A stretch of DNA of 64,000 bases from Acytostelium subglobosum LB1 (GCF_000787575.1 NW_012236529.1:124001-188000); one strand, 5' to 3'. Counted from the first letter of the stretch, positions 50,682 to 62,575 are shown. Numbers and translations: made by a program. Notes: a model not told the origin generated them from the letters alone.

Positions 50682-51817
50682 ATGTCTAACAATAATAATA
50701 ACGATAACATATATTCAGACATAGGATATAGAGACAATGATCAGTTGATGAATGATTTCACAAAGAGACTGAAATGTCTCTATCATCAAATGACTCATAT
50801 ACCTCATATGATGCAATTGTTGGCATTGGAGTATCCTCAGGTGTTCAACGCGAAAGCTGAGCTGATACTAAATGATGCTCTTCAACAGATGATATATGAG
50901 AGCGTGCTACATCAGGCAGACAGGCCTTCCCGCTCATACTATCTACGCTTTGTCAAACTGTTGATCGAGACACTGGAGCGACATGACCAGGCGATCAACG
51001 AGACAATCTTGGAGGACTTCACTACATCGTATTCAGCGCAGGCACCCGCCAAGGAGTACATATACAAGTCGTACTGTATCACTGATGACAAATGGATCAC
51101 ACTAAAGAACGAGGCTGTCTACAACCTCGTCGGCATGACAACATGGGGCGCTGCATATCTCTTGTCCGACTTCATCCTGGCCAACAAACAACTCTTTCAA
51201 GGACACTCAGTACTAGAACTTGGCGCTGGCACAGGCCTAGTCGGAGTCGTACTCAATCAACTCAAACCAGACATCAAACAAGTGGTCCTCACAGACTATG
51301 CCCCAGTCGTACTTAACAATCTCATTGACAACATGAACATAAGTATGTCGTTTGGAATTAACGACTGTGATTGATCACTAACACGAACATCAACACTCAC
51401 ATAGATGGCATCCAAGTCAATGACCTTGTGAGCAACAACACGAATGATCAATCATCAAAGAAGGAGGATATGTCAGTGGTCGAGTTTGATTGGGAGGCAG
51501 ACTTTGATCAATGCGATCCATTTGTTAAACAATGTGAAGTGATTGTTGGCGCAGACATTGTTTACGAACCATCATTATGTCGTTATTTAGTATCAGTACT
51601 CAATCAATTACTTCAACATGGCAATAATCGTGTGGCATACATTGCATCAACAATTAGAAACGAGTCCACATTTGCAACATTCCAACAAGTATTGGACGAA
51701 CATCAACTCCTCGTCACGGACATCACTCACACCTCATCCTATCTCACACCATCACCATTCGAATATGATCGTACTCAAATAGTACTATTCCAAATACAGC
51801 TGCGGCCAACACATTAA
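50682..51817 (+). CDS. EEF2KMT/FAM86-type lysine methyltransferase
   Basis: Two exons: 50682-51342 and 51405-51817; 357 residues. A seven-beta-strand, SAM-dependent methyltransferase of the METTL21/FAM86 group. Motif I is VLELGAGTGLVG (about residues 176-187), preceded by TTWGAAYLLSDFIL. A DYAPVVLNNL motif follows and the post-motif GADIVYEP holds the D-x-x-Y pattern of lysine-directed members. The FAM86-like N-terminal region (residues 1-140) contains PSRSYYLRFVKLLIE and KEYIYKSYCITDDKWITLKN. The likely substrate is elongation factor 2, where FAM86A/EEF2KMT trimethylates one lysine; this is family inference. Intron acceptor AG gives N-G-I-Q across the junction. A Dictyostelium-typical Asn insert sits near residue 235. 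Confidence 0.87.
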
Positions 51818-52328
51818 TAATGCCCCCCTGGAACTATTCCAACACTATCCGTTGTTTATTTCAAACAAGACGTGATGTTTGAATTTGAATGTAATGTAAT
51901 GGTGGCGCCAAAACTATTAGAAACGGATAAAATTATGTAAAAAATATGAATTTGAATGGTAGAGATCAGTTTTATTTTTTTTCTGGAAGTGAGTGAACAT
52001 ACACCCCTACCTTTGGATCTTCACGCACACACAAACAAATACATTCACGTGACCTGTCTGTTGAACAACAAGCCAATCCAACAGCCAAGCTAGCCACACA
52101 TCTCAACTCTTCATACATCTTTATCTCGTGCGCACACATCCAATCCTCGCAACACTAATATATATCGTATTGCCGCGCGCGCTAACACACACACGACTAC
52201 TACCAACATCCATTCATTCATTCCATTCATTCATATTTATTCACATCCACTAACTTTATTCATTCATTCATATTCATTCATCCATTAACTTCTTTTATTT
52301 ATAATATAAATATACAAAAAAAGGAAGA
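51818..52328. promoter_or_regulatory. Promoter region of the lamin gene
   Basis: A 511-nt gap with a palindrome copy at 51,829, CA-rich and CCATTCATTC repeats, and a short GC-rich spot (gccgcgcgcgc) near 52,172. Nothing else supported. Confidence 0.5.
51829..51841. repeat. 13-bp palindrome TGGAACTATTCCA
   Basis: Copy 6 of the dispersed palindrome, just after the methyltransferase stop codon. Confidence 0.8.
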
Positions 52329-54577
52329 ATGAGCGAGAGTACTAAGAAGAAGGTTGTCAAGAAGACATCGAGCAGATCAGCCGATAAGGAGAAGGATAGA
52401 GAGGTCGAAGCTCAGGTATCAGAGTTGGAGGATGAGAGCGATATTTCATCATCACAGAGATCTGAGAAGAAAAAGAGCAGCAGGACCACTAGTAGCAGGT
52501 CCAAGGCGGCAAAGGAGGCCACCGCCTCGCAGCAAGAGAACGTCATCGAGACTCAGTCAGAGATGTCATCGTCCACAATGGTCTCGTCGACCACCGTCAC
52601 CAGCGGCTCGCGCACACCCAGCCGCATCTCCAACGGCTCGGCAATTGGCGACGCACCCGTCACCCCCCTGTCCAAGTTCTTTGGCTCGTCCACCAGCACA
52701 CCATCGTCGCCCGGCACCCGTCTCTCCGTGACCAATCGTCTGCGCGAGAGAGAGGAGCTCAGCGAGCTCACCAGAAGAGTGGCCATCCTGGCTGCCGCCG
52801 TCGAGGAGAAGAACAAAGAGATTGCTAGTCTGCAGGCTGAGCACGGCCACCATAACCGCGTCACCACCGCTGAGCTCCACGACCTGAGGACGCGTCTCGA
52901 GCAGGCAGAGACCACGGCCTCGATGGAGATCAAGCTGCGCACCGAGCTCCAGATGCAGCTGGACCGCGTGCTGGCCGACCTCAAGAACAAAGAGGACTCT
53001 CTGATGAACGAGCGCGCCAACTCTGATCGCCGTCTCGAGTCGATGATTGGCGAGCTCACAAAGGAGCACACTCATCAGTTGACACTCCTACGCACTGATC
53101 TCACCAAGCGCATCAGCGAGAATGAGATGCTAAAGAATGAGGTCAAGATGCTCTCGGCCGACCTCCTCACCAAGGGCAAGGAGCAAGACGAGAAGACACG
53201 TAGACTGCTCCAAGCAGAGTACGATCGTTTGAAGCATAAGGAGGACGATCTCAGAAACACAATCAATCTCAAGGAGTCAGACATCAAGAAGCTTCGTACC
53301 GACTTGAAGGATAAGGTATGTGATCGAGTGAGTGATTGAGTGAGGGGCACACACGACTAACATGTCACGACAACAACAACAGGATAAGCTCATTTCAGAA
53401 TCTTTGAGAAAGGAATCAGAGCTGCAACAGACAGTCGAGGCATTTGAGAGACAGAAGGAGGATATGAGAGATAGTATCGATAGAGATTGGGAGCTCAGGA
53501 TTGCACAGGCTGTCGAGGAGCACAACGCCAAGATGGTCGAGATGCAGGTGTCTGTCACCAACTTTGACGAGGAGAGGGATTCATTCCGCCAACAGATCAA
53601 CGTGTTGTTCAAGCAGAATGAGGATATGGACCTCAGGAACCACGAGCTCAGCGATCGCATCGGGGACTTGTCTGGCCAGATTGCCAACAAGGACGTCACT
53701 ATCCACACGCTCACCACCGACATTGAGGACCTGAAGAAGCACCTCCACCGCTACAAGGCCGAGTCCAAGAACAAGGACAACAGGATCTCCTTGCTGCAGG
53801 ACCAGATGAACACCAAGGAGCTCAAGTACACATCGTACCACGCCGAGATGTCAAAGATGAAGCAGGAGCTCTACACTGTGCAGTCGCAGAACATGGAGCC
53901 AGACGTCCCACTCACACGCGAGATCGAGCGTCTGAAGGAGGTCGTCAGCAACGTCGAGGACTCGGTGTTCAAGAGAGACAGGAAGCGTCTCAGAAAGACA
54001 TACGAGTCACAAGAGTCGTCAGACGTAGAGAGCCTCGAGAACTCTGAGGAGCAATCGCTGTCGTCGATGGGCATTGCCAATCAATCGCTCGAGGTCAACA
54101 CCATGTCGATCTTCTCGATCGACACGTCAAAGGGCTGCATCAAGCTCACAGTCAAGGGCGACTTCCACGAGGGTCTGTCCATCACTGGCTGGAAGCTCAT
54201 CGTCGTCAAGCCCAACGACGAGAAGTTTGGCTTCTCGTTCCCAGACAACATCCATCCAATCAAGGGCATCCAGCTGGTCCATGTGCTGACCGGACTCTCC
54301 CGCCCACAGAATGTTCAGACACCAGAGTACGAGTTCTACTGGGCCCGTCAAGGTCTCTGGGACATGCCAGAGGGTACCACCGTCAAACTAGTAACGCCAT
54401 CCAATGAGATCAAGGGTACCATTCAGTTGCCAGCCAGTGGAATATACATCAAGGACGATGCCATTGTAAGTATCTCAATTCATTAGTTCATTCATTCAAT
54501 TGACTAACAATCAAACGATCAACCAATCAATCAAATATGTACAGAAGCCCGAAGGTAATAACTGTTTAATTATGTAA
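52329..54577 (+). CDS. NE81: Lamin-like nuclear envelope protein (NE81 type)
   Basis: Three exons: 52329-53315, 53383-54465, 54545-54577; 700 residues. The head is Ser/Thr/Lys rich with a CDK1-type site (TPSR). From about residue 140 to 555 it is a long coiled-coil rod. A basic nuclear localisation cluster (KRDRKRLRK) sits after the rod. Then comes a lamin-tail-like globular domain (SIFSIDTSKGCIKLTVKGDF, ITGWKLIVVKPNDEKFGF, FYWARQGLWDMPEGTTVKLV). The last exon of 33 nt codes KPEGNNCLIM-stop, a CaaX box for prenylation, as in NE81, the D. discoideum lamin. It should assemble under the inner nuclear membrane, with a role in nuclear stiffness and centrosome linkage (known for NE81). All phases are zero. 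Missing the tiny last exon would give a protein without the membrane anchor. Confidence 0.93.
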
Positions 54578-54727
54578 TTAATGAATGATGAATCATCAAT
54601 GAACGGAGAGAGACATGGAGATAGAGATGAATAATGAATGAATCAAATGAGATAGATAATATCAATCAGTCAGTCAATAAAGTACCAAAGATCAAGCAAG
54701 TAGATCTTTATTAATTAATTAATTGGT

Positions 54728-55838
54728 CTAGATGAGTGTGGCAATAACTTCTTTGTAGTTGCCACTGTGGACGGTCACCATGGATGGACTCTCTGATGTG
54801 GCATCCTTCAAACCGATGGTAATCATCTCTTGGGAGTACTGGAAGCCCAGGAAATCGCCGGGCAAAGGCTGGCTTGGGTAGTAGAGGTTGATCAATATGT
54901 TGGGGTAGGCTTGGAATGCAGTCTCAATGTCCTTCATGAACATGTTGTGCTTGACAATGTCGGCAGCACGCATCATCAATGATGGGGTCTTCCAGGCGGT
55001 GTTGTTCTCAGCCTTGATGGGCTTGCCAACGATGATTGCATCGATTATGGTGTTCTCGGCGCCAGTCTGTGCACAGAGCTCGGCAGTGTCGGTCACTGGC
55101 GTGGCATAAGTTGCACCACCATCCATGAACAACTCTCCACGGATATTAGTAGGTTCGAACAAGCCAGGAATTGAAGCTGAAGCCTTAACCATCAATACGA
55201 TATCTGGGTCAAGCATATCAGAAAACTTTACAAACAGACCAGTATCATAGCTTGTAGCACCAACCAATATAGTTCTATTGGAAGCGTCAACCTCGGTTTG
55301 GTTAAACAGTCCATTCAAGACTATGAGAGAGTTAGTGAGTGTAATGGGATAGATCCAGGTGATAATAATACTTACAAGTCAATAGTGGAGCATCATCCAA
55401 GAGACCCTGCTGGAAGAGGAATCCTTCAGTTGGACCACCAGCCCAGTTCTTCCAGATTTCTGATTGATTGAGTCAGGTGTGAGTGTGTGGAATAGTTCCA
55501 GATAGTGATTGAATAAGATACTTACGATCTCTGGTTGTTGCCAACCATGTGTCTACAAGGAATTTGGTGGCAGCTTGCTCTTGACCAACACTGTACATTG
55601 CCATACCAGCCGTGTTGATAGCACCAGCACTGATCCCTGTGGCCACCTGCCATCTTGACTCTTCTGGTGTACGGATTGAGACCAATCCAGCAGCAACACC
55701 AACTTCATATGCACCTCTATCACCAGCACCACTGAAAGTGATAGCTCTGCATGTATTTGTGTTTGATTTGATCGAAGTGGCTGATACCAAAGCCAATGTT
55801 GTCAATAACAACAAACAAATAGTAGTGTATCTGTACAT
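54728..55838 (-). CDS. Secreted patatin-like phospholipase
   Basis: Three exons: 55838-55526, 55459-55376, 55320-54728; 329 residues. A signal peptide covers about residues 1-20 (YTTICLLLLTTLALVSA). The patatin fold is shown by the oxyanion loop FSGAGDRGAYEVGV, the nucleophile elbow GISAG (Ser) and the catalytic Asp in FMDGGATYATPV. It should hydrolyse acyl lipids by a Ser-Asp dyad, outside the cell or in the endocytic system. All catalytic elements are present and the phases fit, so the gene looks intact. Intron 1 carries a palindrome copy. It is convergent with the lamin gene (150 nt apart). Confidence 0.92.
55488..55500. repeat. 13-bp palindrome TGGAATAGTTCCA
   Basis: Copy 7 of the dispersed palindrome, in intron 1 of the patatin-like gene (reverse form of TGGAACTATTCCA). 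Confidence 0.8.
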
Positions 55839-56222
55839 TGTATTAAATATATATATATGATTGAATGATTGTTAGATTGATTAATTCTAATGGAATTGAA
55901 GCATTGCACTATGTGATTTGATCGAAGCATGGGATGATTCGGGATTCGAATTCCAACAAGATATTTATTTGTTTGTAGACATGCATCATGTCTTTTGGCT
56001 GGAATCCGACGACGACTCTTCATCGAACAAATGGGCATGTTACCCTTTTGTCGACAACACTCGATAGATTACATCAACTATGGGCAAATTGCTAGCCCCA
56101 AGATGGTCCATCACCCACATTACGTGAATTACTCACTCAATCACTAAATCACAAACAAACTGACCATCACATGATGTGATCAAAGATGTAAATTAATAAG
56201 ATATTAAGAGTAGGTAGTAAGT
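55839..56222. promoter_or_regulatory. Promoter gap of the patatin-like gene
   Basis: A 384-nt AT-rich gap between two tandem minus-strand genes. It has a TATATATA run at 55,849-55,857 close to the start codon and GGGATTCGAATTCC at 55,939-55,952, which resembles a tRNA B-box but lacks a folded tRNA around it. Confidence 0.45.
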
Positions 56223-57199
56223 TTATTTACGCTTGAGGAAGGTGGCATCACAGAAGTAGGTGTTGCATCCGTTTGGTGCGGATGGGATGGCAGTGAGAGT
56301 GTAACCCTCGTCACAGACGGGGATGCTCATGATGCAGACGCCAGCGAGGGTGCAGCCATCGGAGATACGGCAGCGGTTCTCGTCACGGTGGTAGACCTGG
56401 ACGTTGTCGGCCTGGCACTTGATGAGTGGGAGGGCTGGGCAGGTGACGGATGGGTCGACCAAGTTGACAAAGGCAGAGCGGATGAAGGCAGTGCCGTTGA
56501 TGAGCTCAGCCTGGACGATAGCCTTGCTTGGGGCGACGGCAGTCAAAACCTTGTTGAAGAACCAGGTGTCATCGAAGTGGCTGTATGAGGTGTATGACTC
56601 AGCGAATCCGTTGAGGGTGATGGCAGAGGTGGTGACGTCGTTGACGGCAGTGACTCTGAATGAAGGGCTATAATGTGTTCGGTTGTTTGGTTGTTTGGGT
56701 GTGATTGGAATGATTCCATTGATGGTGGTGGGTGGGGATGAGGGTCAGTATTGAATCAAACAAACCTGATCAATCAAGTTGATCAAACATACCATGGAGC
56801 AGTCTTGCAGACGATTCCGGTGGACTCGAGGAAGTAGTAGTTACCAGCGCGGATGGCAGCATCGGAGGCAGAGAGTGGGAGCACACGGTAGGCCTGGTCG
56901 GCGTTGAAGGTGGCGACGGCGACACCAGAGACGTAGCGGGTGGAGACGAAACCGAAGAGGATGGCGTTTGTGTTGCCGGCCTCAAAGACAGAGGTCTGGT
57001 TGACTCTGGCGGCGAATGACAGGCTGTGGATGGTGATGTCGGCGGCGACACCGTTGACGTCAGAGACGACCCACGATGGGCATGGGGCCTTCTTGCAGAC
57101 GATTCCAGTGGAGCGCAGGAAGAAGTATGAGCTGTCGATGGCGGCGGCAGAGCTGACGGCCATGAGGACGCAAGCAATCAAGATGATGGACTTGTACAT
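56223..57199 (-). CDS. Secreted protein with two YFLxSTGIVCKxAPCPS repeats
   Basis: Two exons: 57199-56793 and 56667-56223; 283 residues. Signal peptide at about residues 1-20 (SIILIACVLMAVSSAAA). Two tandem repeats of about 105-115 residues start YFFLRSTGIVCKKAPCPS and YYFLESTGIVCKTAPCPS; the intron interrupts the second repeat inside the APC codon for Cys, and splicing restores the motif, which confirms the junction. The C-terminal 65 residues hold about 9 cysteines (C..LIKC, CRISDGC, CIMSIPVC, CNTYFC), a disulfide-rich module. Strong C-ending codon bias suggests high expression. I do not know the function; families with this motif occur in dictyostelids and some bacteria, as far as I recall. 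Confidence 0.82.
56706..56718. repeat. 13-bp palindrome TGGAATGATTCCA
   Basis: Copy 8 of the dispersed palindrome, in the intron of the two-repeat secreted protein gene. Confidence 0.8.
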
Positions 57200-57503
57200 T
57201 GTTGTATGAGTGTGTGTATCTGTAGGATAGTGTATAACTAGATTGATGATGTTAATGTTCCCATTTGACTCGTCTATTTATGTTGGATGGTTGGTTGGCG
57301 GAGAGAGTGAAGTGAGTGGATGAGTGCGTGGAAAGCTGGTGATTGACCATCAACAGGGGGTATCCCTATATGTACGTATGATCATCATTAATGTGGGTAT
57401 GGGGACGGGGGTCATATGGATATTGATTGATGGTCATACCAACACTTCCTCACTCAATCTCGTCAATCACACTTCACTCATTCATTCAATCAATCACTGA
57501 TTC
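57200..57503. promoter_or_regulatory. Promoter gap of the two-repeat secreted protein
   Basis: A 304-nt region upstream of the minus-strand gene, with G-rich (gtggggatgagg-type) and TCAT-type runs. No gene seen. Confidence 0.45.
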
Positions 57504-57982
57504 TCATACAAGTAACACCGAACGAGTCGTGTCAGGTGACCGTCCACATTTGAAATAATCAAGTAATGGGCATAATGGGTGATCAGAATCATAGGAATTG
57601 ATTGGAGGGGGTCCGCGGAAGGTCTCCCTTGGGACTACTCGTCCAAACAGGGTGGCTAGGCCTGCCTCCAAGGGCCACGCCCTCCCATTCTTTTTTAAAG
57701 TAGGCTCTTACTGTTTTTAGCGCGGGATGAGTGTGAGTGCGCGGTGGAATTGATGACGAAGAGGTCATTTTGATTGAGTTGCGTGATGTTGTTTGGACAC
57801 CCCAACACTTGATTCGTTCGTTGGCATATAATGGTTACATGGAACCTTGAGCTTGAACCAATGTCCTGCAAACATACCACTACTGTGGGTTTCATCGAAC
57901 TATCCAGTTGACGCTCCGACACATCGAGCTTGGAACCATCGTCAACACTGACACGCCACTGATCGACACCTTTGTCCGACAT
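57504..57982 (-). CDS. Possible small hypothetical gene
   Basis: Possible exons 57982-57712 and 57634-57504 join in phase (GTAAGA donor, CGAGTAG acceptor) to give about 133 residues starting MSDKGVDQWRVSVDDGSK and containing FHVTIICQRTNQVLGCPNN. A further exon could lie upstream, to 58145. No family is recognised, the intron lacks the TCAA runs typical here, and the segment overlaps the candidate RNA. It may equally be the untranslated tail of MED14 or a relic. Confidence 0.28.
57604..57696 (+). ncRNA. Candidate structured RNA with nested stems and T-run
   Basis: A GC-rich island in AT-rich spacer. GGAGGG (57604-57609) pairs with CCCTCC (57680-57685); inside it CCCTTGG (57626-57632) pairs with CCAAGGG (57668-57674); inside that, GGAC/GTCC (57632-57644) and CAGG/CCTG (57648-57664) can form two hairpins. 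A T6 run (57691-57696) follows the outer stem like a polymerase III terminator. It matches no RNA family I can recognise and has no tRNA B-box. It overlaps a possible minus-strand small gene, so both cannot be fully right. Confidence 0.35.
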
Positions 57983-58177
57983 TCCTGAATGAAAGAGGCC
58001 AATGCAAGTATGATTGAATGAGTGAGTGGTGGTAAAGATCATTGTTTAGTTGGGATATATGACCGTCCGTCTGACCATGTCGTCCATGGACGACTTGACC
58101 AGGTCCTTCGAAGTGTGACAATGACGTGCCCCTGCTACCATGCATTCCATTTTTGATCTGATCTGGGAATTGAGCGA

Positions 58178-61100
58178 CTAGGACTTGGGCACGACGGGGA
58201 TGTGGATGCCCTTGAGCTTCTCGAGGTGCTTGACAACGTTGGTTGCAAATGTGAATAGAACGTTGCCACCCTGCTTGTCAGAAGCAGCGTTGGGTTGTAT
58301 CTGTTGCTGTTGCTGCTGTGTGTCCATCTCTGATCGAACCATGTCCACCACAAACTGATTGGATTGGTCGCTTGACGTCATGCCATTGGCTGACTCTGGG
58401 TTGGCACGGTCGTTCAGGTTCCAATATCTTACCGTATTCAACTTGTAATAGTAGAGTACGGGCAGGTCCACCAGCAGGTCGCTGGTGATCTTGGGCGACA
58501 GCTCACTGGTCTTGATGTAATAGCGCACGATCAACTGGAGACATTGTTTTTCGCGACTATGTATCACTGGATCCTTGACCTTGGTGTTGGTCGGTATGAT
58601 GTCCATCTGGTACTTGGGCATATTGGGTGCGGTTGAGGCGGGAGGACCGCGTAGCAGTCGCAACAGCTCCGAGATAATGAATGGCGGCACACTGAATATC
58701 TCCAAGAATGAACTGATTGTCTGTATCCTCGACGAGAACGTATTAACTCTCTTCTTAAAGTATGCAGACAGCAAGTCCATCTCATTCTTTGACAATGATG
58801 GTGTCTGGTCAGTCTCTACATGTGATTGATCGAGGGTCGAGGGTTGAGGGTTAGCGATGGGAGATGGCGAGGGTGAGGGCAAGGGCGAGGGTACATACTG
58901 TTTGATACATCCAACTCAAAGTAGACGTAGTCTCTAACAAAGATATGGAATGTAAGCTGGTCTGTGATGATCCTAAATGATGAGCTCTGTTTGTGTGTTA
59001 GTGGGTCCTGGCCATTGTTCCCTCGCTCGTTCACTCGCTCACAAACACATACCTCTGTCCTTAGACGAGTCTGGAAATGCTTGACAACGTAGGCACTGTT
59101 GAGATAGAGGATGATCTTCTCGAGGGGCGCTTGAAGTTGTTTGGTGGACATGAGCCATGATGATCGTTGTCCATTGAGATTGTTGAGCGCCATGGCGCTG
59201 AGCTTGTACTCCATGAACTGGGGGAAGTTGGGAATTGGTTGTGGACGAGATCGACTGCCGCCAGAGGTGGACGACGACGATGATGCGGCCTGCTGTTGCT
59301 GGATCATCGATGAGTAGTATGAGNTTCTCAATGATGTACTTGTCGGGCGACATCATCTTGATGTCGATGCCAAATGTGTTCTTGTAGTGCAGGCGGAGCT
59401 GTGTGGGCGAGCGCGGCACCACCATCAGCTCAAGCGGCTGCACATAGTGATTATTAGAGGTGATAATCGAGTGAATGTAGTAGACAATGTCGTTGGCGAA
59501 GGCCACGTTGCGCAGCAGGCCCTCCACAGACAGCGTTTCATTCAGCTCGTTCTCAAACATCGCCAGTAGGGGGTTGCGGAACGGCTGGAAGTCGAGACAG
59601 ACGCGGCCAGCTGGCCCGCCGCGATTGTGGAACAGCCGCAGCGTGGACATCGAGGCAATGTCGTTCTTGGAGTTGTAAGCGACCTCTACCTCAAGTGGCT
59701 GCACGTGGATGATGTTGAAGGGGCTGGCAAACTCGGACGCATGCAGCTGGTGCACGATCTGCGTGGAGATGTCCATCATCCTGTTGACCGCGGCCACATC
59801 ATACTGGAACTGCGTCAGCCAGTCCGTGCATGTGTTGTACGTGAACGTCCATTGTCCATCGGCCGTGTACACCACAGGGTAGGTGTTGTGGTTGTTGTGT
59901 GATTGTAATAGTTGTTGTTGTTGTGGCGCTGTCGAGTAGTTATAATGTTGCTGAGGATTGAGCTCGTGAAAGCTGATGCTGCAGTGAGAGTCGTCGGGGA
60001 AGGTGATGGCCATCTGGCGCGTTTGAAGCGTAGAGTGCTGGGGCAGCGCGAGGAAGGTGATGCTCTCGTCGGCAATGCTGTCGTAGTGATGGGGAATCTG
60101 ACGCGAGTTGAGGTACTGGATCGCAGATTGCACGTTGATGCGCTTCTTGGAGAGCAGCACCAGCTTGGCCAGAAGGCCAAGAATGAATGAATGGAAGAGG
60201 GGCGCGTTGAAGCGGAGCTCGCCGCGCTCAAACTGCGACTGCATTGAGCTGAGCTCTTCGTTCTCCAGCTTGATGATCGAGTCCAGCTGCATGATCGATG
60301 ATTGCGGGGTCGGCCGCGAATAAATAAGATGGAAGGTGGGGACGAACGTCTGAGTATGTACAGTGATGACCAAGTAGAATATGTCGCGGTCCTTTGGGAA
60401 CCTGATGCACACATAGTTTGGCTCCTGTTGCGCGATGAACAAATCACAAGCCAGCGGTATCTTAAAGAAGCTCTCCAACTTTAAGAACAATGCTGACTCT
60501 TGGAAGTATTCCAAAAGTGACTAAAGTTGATTGTTTGATTGAATGTTAGTAAATGGAATGATTCCAATCATTGTGATTGAGTGTACCTTTAGCTTAAGTA
60601 TGTTGACGATTGATTGTATCTCATTGGCATCATTGTTTATCTTGTTCTCGAGTCCTGGAAGTATGTCTATAGTGTTGAGGAGGAGATGGGAGTTAGTGGC
60701 CGCTGGTGAGCATGTGATCAATCAAACGAACAAACATACTTTGTCGCTTAAGGTTGCTGAGTAGAATGTATCTCCCACTTTGAGCATTGATGGAGATGTC
60801 CAATACATTGATGCCAAACAGTTGGATGGTCAGAAGGCTTGGTACTGAATCTGTTGTCTCCTCCTCTGCCTCGTGTTTGGTAATATCTCCATCAACATGT
60901 TGTAGTTGATGTTGTCTTTGTTGTTTTTGCTTTGCCACCAGTCTAACATCTGTTCGCTCGCTACATGATGATGATGATGCAGTTGACGACCCTACCAGCA
61001 AAACATACAACTGATGCAGTCTCTGGTAGGAATGTAGACTGATCGCACGAAGTAATGCAGACTCGAGGCTGAGTGTTGTGAACTAAATGAGGCGTGTATG

Positions 61101-62472
61101 GGTTGGGTCAGCGATTGTCCAAGGACTTGGTCGCCATCTTCATCTTACATTCTCCAAGAAGGTACTGTTGGTTGGATGACTGACAGGCGGCACATGGCTG
61201 ATCGATAGCTTATTGTCTGAGATAAATATCTTTGTGTTGATGTTCTTCTTGTCTGTGATGATGATGACGTTAGCGATTGATTGATTGTTTGATTGAGTGC
61301 TGGCGTGCCATGAGCTTACCATCGAGACTAGACTGCTGTACGACCATGTCATCTGGAATCCAGTAGAATATGGTGATGATGTTGTCCTTGGCATTGTAGT
61401 TACATCGCAGATTCCCTCGCTGGGAGTTCTTCTTTAGTGCCTCGATCTGCGCCACAAGCGTGTCCATCTTGGCATTGATGTTCAAGTATTCTGATTGGTT
61501 GATTGATGGAGTGATTGAGTGAGTGAGCGAGTGATCAATTGCCTGACGATGGATGATGTGGTGTAGACATACGAATGATATCATGCATGTCGTGTAAAGG
61601 CCGCTGTGATAGGAACAACCTGTTCTGTATGCATTCAGAGATGTGTGCCATGCGAGTGTCATATGCACCCTTGATCAGCTGTGTGTCCTTCTCGCGTCGA
61701 TCAATAACAAATATCTTGAACGATGACAATAGCCAATTGGACGCTTCATTGCCTCCATCAACCGTCAGGAACACCTCATACTCGCCAGTGACCATAATAT
61801 GTGCTTTGCCATCATCTGGTGTCGGTTCTCGCGTTAGTCAGTGAGCGTGATCAATCAATCGACGTAACATAACTTACAGACATTGATGGTGTTGAACTCC
61901 TTGGGTACATCGCTTCCAAATAGTTTGTAGCTGATGATGTTGTTGAGTCTGTCTTGCGCACTGATGATCTGTGCGCTTGTGAGTGGTGGTGGTGGCAACA
62001 CCTTCTTGATGTCTGTTGGCATTCTCATGTAGTTGCCAGACGACAATATATCAATGGCAGTCGGTACATCATATATTGGTGCTCGAGCATTCAAAAGACT
62101 CTCCTTTGTCATTATAAGCGTGTCAGCAGTCTCCCTAAAGTATCCCTCATGCTGTTCCAGTAATGCTGTCATCTCCTAATATGTTGTGATTGATTGATTG
62201 ATTAATTGAATGTGTGAATGAATGATCGCAAGGGAGTGATGATGATCGTCATACATTAGCCTTCTTTAGAGTGTTGACATGTGGCGACCACTTCATGACG
62301 ACGAGAAGCTTGACGAATCGCTCTCTGGTGGCATCGAGGTACTCGACCAGCTGCCTCTTGCGCTCCATGTCTGATTGCTTCTGTAGTGTGGTACTCAGTT
62401 CAATGAGACTGTTATATGATTGCTCAACCAGACGATGAATCAACAATGACAGTTTGACCGATGGTCCATGTG

Positions 62473-62506
<34 letters not shown>

Positions 62507-62575
62507 GTCAGGCGGCATCATCTGCATCATCATGCCATTGTGTTGTTGTTGTTGAAAGTTGTTCTGATCATTCAT
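58178..62575 (-). CDS. med14: Mediator complex subunit 14
   Basis: Ten exons: 62575-62255, 62175-61878, 61815-61573, 61490-61320, 61252-61149, 61082-60740, 60666-60587, 60520-59053, 58986-58899, 58815-58178; about 1,250 residues. The N-terminal MED14 domain is clear after a poly-Gln leader: VKLSLLIHRLVEQSYNSLIE, RKRQLVEYLDATRERFVKLL, VVMKWSP, then the GNYMRMPTDIKKVLPPPPL segment typical of MED14/RGR1. The protein is the backbone linking head, middle and tail of Mediator, acting in the nucleus with RNA polymerase II. In exon 8 the frame breaks at an ambiguous base (59,324); dropping that base gives KYIIENSYYSSM, so it is an assembly error. Two introns carry unusual features: a palindrome copy at 60,554 and a C-rich tract at 58,829. 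The C-terminus is IHIPVVPKS. Confidence 0.92.
58829..58893. repeat. G-run tract in the last intron of MED14
   Basis: Nine or so GGG runs (gagggt, gagggc units) on the plus strand, hence C-rich in the sense of the gene. Same type as the tract at 49,321. Confidence 0.75.
59324..59324. other. Ambiguous base (N) causing an apparent frameshift
   Basis: The single N in MED14 exon 8 acts as one surplus base; without it the frame continues. Confidence 0.85.
60554..60566. repeat. 13-bp palindrome TGGAATGATTCCA
   Basis: Copy 9 of the dispersed palindrome, in intron 7 of MED14. Confidence 0.8.

Noticed and set aside
55939-55952. GGGATTCGAATTCC as a tRNA B-box
   Set aside because: The T-arm would pair in only three of five positions and no acceptor, D or anticodon arm is found nearby.
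57604-57685. Interpretation of the GC-rich island as a tRNA
   Set aside because: Length and outer stem are suggestive, but there is no TTCRA loop and the internal arms have the wrong sizes.
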